Positions 1 to 7,292 of a stretch of DNA of 29,974 nt are shown piece after piece (positions within the stretch are counted from its first letter, which is position 1; every line of letters starts with the position of its first letter). The position numbers and the translations under genes are program-made. Under the pieces are notes generated by a model. That model was not told the origin of the DNA, did no database searches, and worked only from the letters and a program-made list of their open reading frames with translations. The stretch spans positions 1-29,974 of the forward strand of contig CALKHP010000011.1 of NCBI GenBank assembly GCA_937988775.1, read 5' to 3'. The DNA is from an uncultured Alphaproteobacteria bacterium (GTDB lineage: Bacteria; Pseudomonadota; Alphaproteobacteria; Rhizobiales; Beijerinckiaceae).

Positions 1-20
1 AGAGGGCTATGGCGAAAACG

Positions 21-35
21 TAGTGATCATCACTA
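21..35. promoter_or_regulatory. 15-base palindrome, possible operator
   Basis: Two perfect 7-base arms (TAGTGAT and ATCACTA) flank a single C. Short, nearly spacer-free dyads of this kind are typical of dimeric regulator sites (GntR or LacI type), but no regulator can be named. It lies downstream of anmK, close to the left edge, so any gene it controls would be outside the window. Nothing else convincing is seen in bases 1-114; the short open frames there look like shadows. Confidence 0.3.
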
Positions 36-114
36 TCGGTCGTGGCCCGCCAAACACCGCATCGCATGTCATGCCGACCGCCAGCGCCGCTTTTCAATGG
101 GCGGGCTGCCGGCA

Positions 115-1236
115 TCAGTTGCTGTCGCGCGCGGTGCCGGCCGGGGCGGGCCATATCTCGCCGCCGGTTTGCGGCGCGGGCACGCCGGTGGTGGTCGGCA
201 GGCTGAGCGGCAGGGCGCGCAGGCTGCGCACCGCCAGATAGCCGAAGCATTGCGCCTCGAGGAAATCGCCGTCCCAGCCGACGCGCTCGACCGGCTCGAC
301 CGGCACGCCGAGCCGCGCGGCGAACAGGCGCATGAAGGTGCGGTTGAGCCGCCCGCCGCCGGCGACAAGCCAGCGCAGCGGCCGCTTCGGGACATGATCG
401 AGCGCGCGCGCCGTCGCCTCGACGGTGAAGGCGGCAAGCGTCGCTGCGCCATCGGCATCGGACAGGATCTCGACCATGCCGGCGCGTTCGTGAAAATCCT
501 GCCGGTCGAGCGATTTCGGCGCCGGGCGCGCGAAGAACGGATTGCTCATCAGGCTGGCGAGAATCTGCCGGTCGATGCGCCCGGCGCCGGACAGCCGCCC
601 ATCGGCATCGAAGGGCGCGCCGGTTCGCTGGCGCACGAAATCGTCGAGCAGCGCCGAGGCCGGGCCGGTATCGAAGGCGATCACCGTGTCGCCGTCGAGA
701 TAGGTGACGTTGGCGACGCCGCCGAGATTGAGCACCATCAGCGGCTGGGCAAGGCCGCTCGCCAGCGCCCGGTGATAGAGCGGCACCAGCGGCGCGCCCT
801 CGCCGCCGGCGGCGACATCGGCATGGCGGAAGCGGTTGACCGTGGTGATGCCGGTCAGTTCGGCCGTCAGCGCGCCCAGGCCGAGCTGGCGCGTGACGCG
901 GCGTTCGGGCCGGTGGAACACGGTCTGGCCGTGCAGCCCGAGCACGGCCACGCTGGCGCGCGCGAGCCCGTGCTCATCGATGAAGCGGTTGATCGCTTGC
1001 GCATGAGCGCAAGTGACTTGCGCCTCGAGCGCATCCAGCGCGGCATGTTCGGCGACTTCAGGCGTTGCGATGACCTGCCGGAGCTCTTCGCGCAGGCCAT
1101 CCTCATATGGATAGCTCGCACCGGCGCCGGTCTCGACGCAGGCCGCGCCATCGGTCCTGATCAGCGCGACGTCGATGCCGTCCATCGACGTGCCACTGAT
1201 CGCGCCGATCGCTGTGATCACGGGGCCATCCGCCAT
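115..1236 (-). CDS. anmK: Anhydro-N-acetylmuramic acid kinase
   Basis: This cytoplasmic enzyme phosphorylates and opens 1,6-anhydro-MurNAc to MurNAc-6-phosphate in peptidoglycan recycling. The 373-residue product is the usual full length for the family. The N-terminal phosphate-binding motif GAISGTSMDGID (residues 11-22) is the family signature. The FDTGP motif at 188-192 holds Asp189, which corresponds to the catalytic base of characterised AnmK enzymes, and the glycine-rich VAGGGRLN segment near the C-terminus fits the sugar-kinase/actin fold. The ATG at 1236 has a GGGCGG-type ribosome site just upstream. The gene lies 75 bases after tadG on the same strand, so it may be co-transcribed, but the gap could also hold its own promoter. 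MurQ and AmpG partners are not in the window. Confidence 0.95.
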   Translation of the reverse strand: MADGPVITAIGAISGTSMDGIDVALIRTDGAACVETGAGASYPYEDGLREELRQVIATPEVAEHAALDALEAQVTCAHAQAINRFIDEHGLARASVAVLGLHGQTVFHRPERRVTRQLGLGALTAELTGITTVNRFRHADVAAGGEGAPLVPLYHRALASGLAQPLMVLNLGGVANVTYLDGDTVIAFDTGPASALLDDFVRQRTGAPFDADGRLSGAGRIDRQILASLMSNPFFARPAPKSLDRQDFHERAGMVEILSDADGAATLAAFTVEATARALDHVPKRPLRWLVAGGGRLNRTFMRLFAARLGVPVEPVERVGWDGDFLEAQCFGYLAVRSLRALPLSLPTTTGVPAPQTGGEIWPAPAGTARDSN

Positions 1237-1311
1237 TGCCGCCCTTTCGCCGTATCCCCGTACCGCCGTCTTGCGCGGCTATAGGGGCAACGCGGCCGGC
1301 GGTCCAGCGTG

Positions 1312-3021
1312 TCAGTTGACCAGCACCGCGCCGCCGCAGCGGCTGCCCGTCACCCAGGTATCGGCCTGGCCGAGGCCGATGCCGAGCGCGGCGAGCAGCT
1401 TGGCCAGCACCTGGTCGAGCGGTGTCGTCGCCTGCTGCAGGGTCTGCGCCACGGCGCGATCGAGCCCTGACGGCAGGCCGAGGCCGAGCCCCAGCACATC
1501 GACCTTGAGTTGCAGGTCGCCGACAAGGCCGCTGACCAGCGTGGCGGTGAAGTCGGTGGTCGAGACGGTTTGCGGCGTGCCGGCCCGGATCGCATCGGCC
1601 GTGAAGTTGAGCATTGCCTCGGTACTGTTGCTCATCGTGACATGGGCGCGCCCGCTGACGCTCGCCAGCCCGAGGACGTTGAGCAGCGGCGCGGGGCCCG
1701 GAATGTTCGGGCGGCCGAAATTGTTGAAATCGCTCTGCGAGACGGTGCCGATCCAGGCATCGACCAACGCCGGCTTGACCGCCAGCGTCACGCCGGCGGC
1801 GGCGTTATCGCCAGGCCGGCAATCGATCGCGGCGAGCCTCGCCGTGCCGGCGGCGAGTTCGAGATAGAGCGGCAGGCCGACAAGGGCGGCCGGCGGGCTG
1901 CCGGCAACCTGCGCGCTGAGCAGCAGCCGCGTCTGCGCGGTGTGCACCACGGCGCCCGCGGCGCCGACGGCGATGATGGCGCTGCCGACCGGGCGCTCGC
2001 CGATGGCAAGCTGCAACGACAGGCCGGCCAGGCCCGGCAGGCCGAGATCGAGCCCGACCTGGACCTGGCGCTGGCCGTTGCTGATCTGGGCGAGCAGCGA
2101 GACGAGATCGAGCGCGCTGGCCGCGACGCTGACCGGCGCCGGACCGCCGACCGTGCGTGACCCATAGGGGCCGACGGAGAGCAGGCTTGCGAGCGTCACG
2201 GTGCGGTCGACCGGGATCGTGGCGGCGAGTCTTTCCAACGCGGCCGCAGCGACGCCACCGCCGGGATTGGCACGCGCGGCGGCACCGAGCGCGAGGAGCA
2301 CATCCGGGAGCTTTGCCGATCCCGACAGGACCTGATCGTAGGTCGCGGCGCTCAGGCCGAGCCGACTCGCCAGCGCATCGGAGAACCCGAACAGGTCGAT
2401 GCGGGTATCGGCGAGCGCCCGGTAGTCCATCACCGAGAGCGTCAGGCTGGTGCCGAGCAGGCCGCCGAGCAGCTTGTTGAGCAGGCCGCCGTCGAGCTGC
2501 ACGAGCCGCGATCCGATGGCGAAGGCGGCGGTGTTTTCCGCCGCCGCCACGGCGCTGGTGCGCACCGTCACGCCATCCGTCACGGAGACGGTGCCGGCGG
2601 GCCCACCTGCCGCGATCGCCTTCGCCGGCATCAGGATCCGCCCGAAATAGAGCGGCGTGCGCGTGACCGCCGTGACGCGGACCGCATTGCCGCTGCCATA
2701 GACACCGGGCGTGAAGCGCTCGGCCGGTGCGAGATGGGGATCGGGCAGATAGATGCCGGTTTCGACATTGGCGAGCGCCTCCGGGCCGTAGCCGTTCAGC
2801 GCCAGCGTGGCGAGCGCGGCGGCGCGCGCCCGGTGGATATCGCCAGCGGCGGCGATGGCGGCGAGATCGCTGGCGGTCTGGAGCTTGCGCCGCTCGTAGA
2901 AGAAGCTGCCGGTATCGATGGCGAGCGCGGCGAAGCCGATGGCCGCGACGGAGGTCAGCGCCGCGAGGATCGCCGTCGAGCCACGCGCGTCGCGGGCGAA
3001 GGTCTGCAAGCGTGTCAGCAT
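1312..3021 (-). CDS. TadG-like pilus/surface-assembly protein
   Basis: The 569-residue product starts MLTRLQTFARDARGSTA and has one N-terminal membrane helix (about residues 17-37), followed by a YERRKLQTASDLAAIAAA stretch. This is the hallmark of the TadG/TadE-like N-terminal domain of Flp/Tad systems. The rest is a long, mostly periplasmic Ala/Gly/Leu/Val-rich region with no recognisable catalytic motif and two cysteines (IDCRPG and the C-terminal SRCGG) that could form a disulfide. The open frame extends upstream to 3507, but that extension is a shadow of tadE in another frame; ATG 3021 is chosen because the helix follows directly. It begins 16 bases after tadE ends and is certainly in its operon. 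No other tad/cpa genes (ATPase, secretin, prepilin peptidase) are present. Family assignment is good; the exact role is unknown. Confidence 0.8.
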   Translation of the reverse strand: MLTRLQTFARDARGSTAILAALTSVAAIGFAALAIDTGSFFYERRKLQTASDLAAIAAAGDIHRARAAALATLALNGYGPEALANVETGIYLPDPHLAPAERFTPGVYGSGNAVRVTAVTRTPLYFGRILMPAKAIAAGGPAGTVSVTDGVTVRTSAVAAAENTAAFAIGSRLVQLDGGLLNKLLGGLLGTSLTLSVMDYRALADTRIDLFGFSDALASRLGLSAATYDQVLSGSAKLPDVLLALGAAARANPGGGVAAAALERLAATIPVDRTVTLASLLSVGPYGSRTVGGPAPVSVAASALDLVSLLAQISNGQRQVQVGLDLGLPGLAGLSLQLAIGERPVGSAIIAVGAAGAVVHTAQTRLLLSAQVAGSPPAALVGLPLYLELAAGTARLAAIDCRPGDNAAAGVTLAVKPALVDAWIGTVSQSDFNNFGRPNIPGPAPLLNVLGLASVSGRAHVTMSNSTEAMLNFTADAIRAGTPQTVSTTDFTATLVSGLVGDLQLKVDVLGLGLGLPSGLDRAVAQTLQQATTPLDQVLAKLLAALGIGLGQADTWVTGSRCGGAVLVN

Positions 3022-3037
3022 GAGCCCAATCCTCTCC

Positions 3038-3487
3038 TCAATAGCCGCCGCGCTGGATGGCGGCGGTCCTGACGATGATCGGCGAGGGCAAGGGCAGCAT
3101 CTCGCCGATCTTGAACACGAATGAATCCGACATGTCGTAGCGGAGGTTGACCTGAAAGGTGCTGTTGCCCGGCCCGGATTCGGTGGTGGTGACGGTGAGC
3201 TTGGTGCCGTCGATAAACGGATAGCCGTCAGCGTTGCGCGCGATATAGCCGCGCGCGATCGTCGCGCGTTCGTTACTGTCGAGGCCGGCCACCGAGGCGC
3301 GTGTCGCCTCGGCCACGAGTTGCTGTAAGCCATGATAGGTGCCCAACAACGTCCCGAACGAGATGATGCCGAGCAGCAGCAGCAGGAAAGCCGGTGCCAC
3401 AATGGCGAACTCGATGGCGCTGGTGCCATCCTGGCGCTGGAGGAGCGCGATGCGTCGTGATCGGTGTGATGACCAGGTGGTGCACAT
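3038..3487 (-). CDS. TadE-family pseudopilin-like protein
   Basis: This 149-residue protein has a short basic leader and then DGTSAIEFAIVAPAFLLLLLG, the TadE signature. Gly21 followed by TSAIEF places Glu26 at position +5 after a possible prepilin-peptidase cut, as in class IVb pseudopilins. A single hydrophobic helix spans about residues 24-45, and a short soluble domain follows. TadE proteins are minor pseudopilins of tight-adherence (Flp) pili. The gene lies immediately upstream of tadG, and the two form a unit without other tad genes nearby, so the machinery must be encoded elsewhere or the pair has a separate role. No strong Shine-Dalgarno sequence precedes ATG 3487, so the start is tentative; a start a few codons downstream is possible. 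Confidence 0.82.
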   Translation of the reverse strand: MCTTWSSHRSRRIALLQRQDGTSAIEFAIVAPAFLLLLLGIISFGTLLGTYHGLQQLVAEATRASVAGLDSNERATIARGYIARNADGYPFIDGTKLTVTTTESGPGNSTFQVNLRYDMSDSFVFKIGEMLPLPSPIIVRTAAIQRGGY

Positions 3488-3502
3488 ACCGAATCATATG
3501 CA

Positions 3503-3529
3503 CGCATTAGTTGCGTGATACCTAATGCG
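3503..3529. promoter_or_regulatory. Inverted repeat CGCATTAG-N11-CTAATGCG
   Basis: Perfect 8-base arms at 3503-3510 and 3522-3529 are separated by 11 bases, so the arm centres lie 19 bases apart, about two helical turns, as expected for a dimeric DNA-binding protein. It sits 16-42 bases upstream of the tadE start codon and about 200 bases upstream of rpfF. It overlaps the weak sigma70-like element facing rpfF. The cognate regulator is unknown. Confidence 0.4.
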
Positions 3530-3577
3530 CTCGTTTAACGATCAAATTAGAATTTTCTAAGGAACGCCCGCGCGGAA

Positions 3578-3626
3578 TTAACCGTTTCTTAGCGTTTACC
3601 TTTCCTCAACCTTAATTCTTCGTTAC
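3578..3626. promoter_or_regulatory. Two CtrA-like motifs (TTAA-N7-TTAG and TTAA-N7-TTAC)
   Basis: Bases 3578-3592 read TTAA-CCGTTTC-TTAG and bases 3612-3626 read TTAA-TTCTTCG-TTAC. Each has one mismatch from TTAA-N7-TTAA, the consensus of the alphaproteobacterial cell-cycle regulator CtrA, which is known to control pilus genes in Caulobacter. AT-rich DNA gives such matches by chance, so this is a candidate only. Confidence 0.3.
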
Positions 3627-3730
3627 ATTCGTCGTGCTCATTCAAACGAGTGCGCATTCGGCCAATACGATGGGGCGGCACTCCAACATCGCGGCGGCGA
3701 TTTAGTCTTCCTTGGAAGATCGGGCAGGCC

Positions 3731-4699
3731 ATGATCGATTTCACGAAGAGAGACTTCTCTGACGGCACCCAGGAACATTCAGGAGATATTAAAGAGCGCG
3801 GCCTGTTCGATAAGTATGTGTCGCGGCAGTTGCCGGATGCGCTGCGGTTCCTTGGCGACAACTACAAGGAGCTCGATGTCTTCATCGACCCCAACCTGAA
3901 GGCGCTGCGCTGCTACATGCGGCCCGAGGGCCCGCCGAGCTTTACCTCGACCATGCTGCGCGAACTGGTCGTGCTGCATCGCGCGATCCAGGGCCTGTTC
4001 GCGTCATTGCCGCCGGGGGCGGAACCGCCATTCGGCTATTACGTGCAAGGCTCGCGCCTGCCGGGCATCTACAATCTCGGCGGCGATCTCGGTTTCCTGA
4101 TCGACCGGATCGCGGCGAGCGACCGCGAGGCGCTCAGGCGCTACGCCTATGACTGCGTGCAGGCGGTCTATAACGCCGCCGTCGGTTTCGACCTGCCGAT
4201 CGTCAGCGTGTGCCTGCTCGAGGGCACGGCGATGGGCGGCGGCCTCGAATGCGCGGTGTGCTGCAACTACGTCATCGCCGAGCGCGGCGTGCGCATGGGC
4301 ATGCCGGAGATCATGTTCAACGCCTTCCCGGGCATGGGCGCCTATACGTTCCTGTCGCGGCGCATCGGCGGCGCGCTGACCGAGCGGCTGATCTTCAGCG
4401 GCCGGGTCTATACCGCCGACGAAATGTACGAGATGGGCGTGGTCGACAAGGTCGTGGAGGACGGGCGCGGCGAGGCGGCGGTGCGCGACTATATCCTCGG
4501 CGAGCGCCAGAGCCATACGGTGCGCCATGCCATGTACAAGGTGCGCCAGCGCGTCAATCCGGTGACGCTGGCCGAGTTGCGCGACGTCACCGATATCTGG
4601 GTCGAGACGATGCTCAAGCTCGACCCGGGCGATCTGCGCCGCATGGAGCATCTGCAACTGGCGCAGGTGCGCCGGCAATCGCGCGCCCGAACCGGCTGA
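3731..4699 (+). CDS. rpfF: RpfF-like DSF synthase (crotonase family)
   Basis: RpfF converts 3-hydroxyacyl-ACP to cis-2-unsaturated fatty acids, the DSF signals, by combined dehydratase and thioesterase activities. The 322-residue product carries the crotonase fold with RpfF-specific motifs: LPGIYNLGGDLGFLI (oxyanion-side segment), GGGLE with Glu173, and MPEIMFNAFPGMGAYTF with Glu193. These two glutamates are 20 residues apart, the same spacing as catalytic Glu141 and Glu161 of Xanthomonas RpfF. The FPGMGAY segment separates RpfF from ordinary enoyl-CoA hydratases. ATG 3731 is chosen because family similarity starts soon after it; an upstream GTG (3650) would add 27 basic residues unlike the family. 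The Shine-Dalgarno match is weak (GGAAG at 3714-3718). The gene converges on the RpfC-like sensor gene with only 21 bases between stop codons, as in the Xanthomonas rpf cluster. No rpfB-like acyl-CoA ligase gene lies beside it. Confidence 0.88.
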   Translation: MIDFTKRDFSDGTQEHSGDIKERGLFDKYVSRQLPDALRFLGDNYKELDVFIDPNLKALRCYMRPEGPPSFTSTMLRELVVLHRAIQGLFASLPPGAEPPFGYYVQGSRLPGIYNLGGDLGFLIDRIAASDREALRRYAYDCVQAVYNAAVGFDLPIVSVCLLEGTAMGGGLECAVCCNYVIAERGVRMGMPEIMFNAFPGMGAYTFLSRRIGGALTERLIFSGRVYTADEMYEMGVVDKVVEDGRGEAAVRDYILGERQSHTVRHAMYKVRQRVNPVTLAELRDVTDIWVETMLKLDPGDLRRMEHLQLAQVRRQSRARTG

Positions 4700-4720
4700 G
4701 CGATCGGCCGATCCGGCGCC

Positions 4721-7285
4721 TCAGGCGGTCCGGCTCTGCCGGTCCTCGGCCAAATAAGCGTCGAGATGCGCCACGGCGATCTCGAAATCGCCGCGCAGCA
4801 GCGCCAGGAATTCCTCGCCGCGCAGCGCCAGTTCCTCCTGCGTGATGTCGCGCCAGGCGACGCAGCGTTCGAACACGCTCTGGGCGCCGATATTGGCAGC
4901 GCAACTGCGCAAGGCATGGATGCGCTCGCCGAAGGCGGCGAGATCGTCATTGGCGACCGCGTCATGCAACTGCGCCAGCATGGTCTCGGCCTCGCCGGTG
5001 AATTCCCGCACCAGTTCGGCGAGGAAATCCCGGCCGCCGAGCCGCAGCAATTCGCCGAGCGTGGTCTGGTTCAGGCCGCCGGTGGCCGATGCCGGCTGGA
5101 AGCGCGGATGGCTCTCGAGCGGCACCACGCCCTCGGTGGCCGCGATCATCTGGCCGTCGCCGGCGGGGATGAGCGCATCGAGCGTCTGGAACAGCACGCG
5201 CGGCTCGATCGGCTTGTTGAGGCAGTCATCCATGCCGGCCTCGGTGCAGCGGGCATGGGTTTCGGGCGAGGCATCGGCGGTCAGCGCGATGATCGGCACG
5301 CGTTTGCGCCCGACCGACATGAAACGGTACAGTTTCGTCGCCTCGATGCCGTTCATCACCGGCATGTTGATGTCCATCAGCACGGCGTCGAAATCATCCT
5401 CGCGCAGCTGGGTCAGCGCCTCCTCGCCATTGGCGGCAATGGCGACGCCGTGGCCGGCGCGCTCGAGCACCTTGCGGATGATCATCTGATTGGTGCGGTT
5501 ATCCTCGGCAACCAGAATGCGGAAGGCGCGCGGCGGGCGCTGGTTCTCTTCCGCCGCCTCGCTCTGGCCGCCGCTGCCGACGAGCGCGGCGATGCGGATG
5601 GCGCCGGCCAGCGACGCACCGTCAAGCGGGCGCGCGATGGCGCTGACGAACAGCATGCAGGCCGAGGGGTCGAGCGCCTGTTCGGTCGCCGCGACATGGA
5701 TCAGCGCGATGGGCTGCTCCGGATTGGCCGCGAGCAGCAATTCCGCCATGGCGGCGGCATCGCCTTCGCAGCATTGTTCGTCGATCAGCGCCACGACAGG
5801 CTCGGCGCCGCCGGTCGACAGGGCGAGCAGCGCCGCCTCGGCCTGTTCCGGGCCGGCCGCGACACGAAGCTCGCCGCCGATGGTCTCGCCAAGGGCAACC
5901 AGATCGGCATCGCGCGACACGATCAGAAGGCGCGGAATCACCGCCGGCGCCAGGCTGCCGGCATCGACGGCATAGTCGATCTCGAGCCAGAAGGTGCTGC
6001 CCGCGCCTATGGCGCTGTCGAGGCCGATACGCCCGCCATGCAGCTCGACGAGCTGCCGGGTGATGGCGAGGCCGAGGCCGGTGCCGCCGAAACGGTCGAT
6101 GATCGTCTCGTCGGCCTGGGTGAAGCTCTCGAAAATGTGCTGCTGGGCTTCGGGAGCAACGCCGATGCCGGTATCGCGAACCTCGACGCGCAGGCGCGCC
6201 GTGTCCGGCCCCCGGCCGGCGACGGCAAGCGTGATCTGCACCCCGCCGCGATCGGTGAACTTGATGGCGTTACCGGCCAGGTTGATGAGGATTTCCTCGA
6301 GATGACGCCGGTCGCCGTTGAGCATGGTCGGCACGTCGGGCGCGACGAACAGGCCAAGACGCAGGCCCTTGCGGCGCGCCTCGACCGAGAGCAGTGCCTG
6401 GACATGGGCGGCGATCGCCGCCGGATCGAAGGCGATGACCTGCGACGGCATGCGGCCGGCTTCGAGGCGCGAGAAATCGAGCAGCGCATTGATGAGGCCG
6501 AGCAGCGAGCGCCCGGCGCTGCCGATCATGCGCACCATCTCGTTTTCCTCGCGGGCGAAATTCTGCCCGCGCAGCAGGTCGCTGGCGCCGATGATGACAT
6601 TGAGCGGCGTGCGCAATTCGTGGCTGACGCTGGCGAGGAACAGGCTCTTGGCGCGGTTGGCCTCCTCGGCCTGGCGCTTGGCGTCGGACAGCTTGCGGAT
6701 CAAGGTGGAGCAATACAGCGGCAGGATCACCACGCCGGAGAGCAGGCCGACCGAAAGGCCGCGATGGTCGTCCCAGAAGCCGGTCTCGACCAGCGCCGCG
6801 CCGAGCCCGGCGAGCGAGATGCACATCGCCACGCGCAGATAGGGCACGCCGAAACGGAAGCCGTTGCCGAGGATGGTCCACAGATACAGCGGATAGAAGA
6901 AGGCCATCGTCTCGCCGCCGGCATAGGCGCCGAACGACACGATCGACAGGTCGAGCAGGATGGCGAGGTAGCGCCGCGTCGGCGAGATACCGGGCCGGTA
7001 CAGGATGTGGGCGAACAGCGCCAGCGCGCCGGTGTAATACACCGCCGCGCCGACGCCGACCGTGCCGATCAGGCCGATGACCTCGTGATCGCCGCTCGCG
7101 GTGCCGACAACAAGATAGGCAACGACCAGCGTGGCGAAAACCAGCCGGTTGATGGTCATCTCGTGTTCGCTGTCGGGACGGTCGCGCAGCCGGCGGCGCA
7201 GGCGGGCGAGCAGGCCGGGCGGACTGTCCTTCGCCCTGCCGTCCCTGGGCCTGCCGCGCGCGATGGCTGGTGGCGGCACGCTCAT
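4721..7285 (-). CDS. rpfC: RpfC-like hybrid sensor histidine kinase (DSF sensor)
   Basis: This 854-residue inner-membrane hybrid kinase has, in order: a basic N-terminus ending in RDRPDSEHE (35-42); five or six membrane helices (about 47-192); a dimerisation domain with SHELRTPLN (His222); an ATPase domain with N box INLAGNAIKFTD, DTGIG (371-375) and FGGTGLGLAI; a degenerate receiver-like segment (about 451-568); a true receiver with Asp638 in LMDINMP and Lys691-Pro; and a C-terminal Hpt domain with His790 in HALRSCAANIG. Domain order and the STLIRKLSDAKRQAEEANRA linker match RpfC. The DSEH sequence just before helix 1 matches the DSF-binding N-terminus reported for Xanthomonas RpfC. The GAGG ribosome site overlaps the TGA of the upstream gene, so translation is probably coupled. 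By analogy it senses DSF and passes phosphate to the REC-PAS-GGDEF-EAL partner. Confidence 0.87.
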   Translation of the reverse strand: MSVPPPAIARGRPRDGRAKDSPPGLLARLRRRLRDRPDSEHEMTINRLVFATLVVAYLVVGTASGDHEVIGLIGTVGVGAAVYYTGALALFAHILYRPGISPTRRYLAILLDLSIVSFGAYAGGETMAFFYPLYLWTILGNGFRFGVPYLRVAMCISLAGLGAALVETGFWDDHRGLSVGLLSGVVILPLYCSTLIRKLSDAKRQAEEANRAKSLFLASVSHELRTPLNVIIGASDLLRGQNFAREENEMVRMIGSAGRSLLGLINALLDFSRLEAGRMPSQVIAFDPAAIAAHVQALLSVEARRKGLRLGLFVAPDVPTMLNGDRRHLEEILINLAGNAIKFTDRGGVQITLAVAGRGPDTARLRVEVRDTGIGVAPEAQQHIFESFTQADETIIDRFGGTGLGLAITRQLVELHGGRIGLDSAIGAGSTFWLEIDYAVDAGSLAPAVIPRLLIVSRDADLVALGETIGGELRVAAGPEQAEAALLALSTGGAEPVVALIDEQCCEGDAAAMAELLLAANPEQPIALIHVAATEQALDPSACMLFVSAIARPLDGASLAGAIRIAALVGSGGQSEAAEENQRPPRAFRILVAEDNRTNQMIIRKVLERAGHGVAIAANGEEALTQLREDDFDAVLMDINMPVMNGIEATKLYRFMSVGRKRVPIIALTADASPETHARCTEAGMDDCLNKPIEPRVLFQTLDALIPAGDGQMIAATEGVVPLESHPRFQPASATGGLNQTTLGELLRLGGRDFLAELVREFTGEAETMLAQLHDAVANDDLAAFGERIHALRSCAANIGAQSVFERCVAWRDITQEELALRGEEFLALLRGDFEIAVAHLDAYLAEDRQSRTA

Positions 7286-7292
7286 GGCTGCC

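Larger units (their letters stand above)
3488..3730. promoter_or_regulatory. AT-rich divergent control region of tadE and rpfF
   Basis: These 243 bases between the divergent tadE and rpfF starts are conspicuously AT-rich against a very GC-rich background, especially 3500-3660. They hold an inverted repeat (3503-3529) and two TTAA-N7-TTA(G/C) motifs (3578-3626). A weak sigma70-like pair facing rpfF is TTGCGT (3511-3516), 17 bases, then TTTAAC (3534-3539). The open frame of rpfF continues upstream to a GTG at 3650, but the coding character only becomes convincing from ATG 3731, so most of the region is taken as non-coding. Confidence 0.6.

Noticed and set aside
23..241. Short plus-strand open frame at the left edge, open back to base 2
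   Set aside because: Could be the tail of a gene from the left, but most of it overlaps anmK and it shows no family features.
97..1284. A 395-codon open frame antisense to anmK
   Set aside because: Shadow of anmK with Arg/Ala/Gly bias; anmK is full length with family motifs.
3022..3507. N-terminal extension of the TadG frame
   Set aside because: It overlaps tadE in another frame and has no sensible composition; the TadG helix begins right after ATG 3021.
3731..4699. Ordinary enoyl-CoA hydratase
   Set aside because: Both RpfF catalytic glutamates at the right spacing, the FPGMGAY segment, and the adjacent RpfC-like sensor gene favour a DSF synthase.
4702..4713. GATCGGCCGATC palindrome in the gap between rpfF and rpfC stops, as a bidirectional terminator
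   Set aside because: Loop would be too small for a stable hairpin and no T tract follows on either strand.
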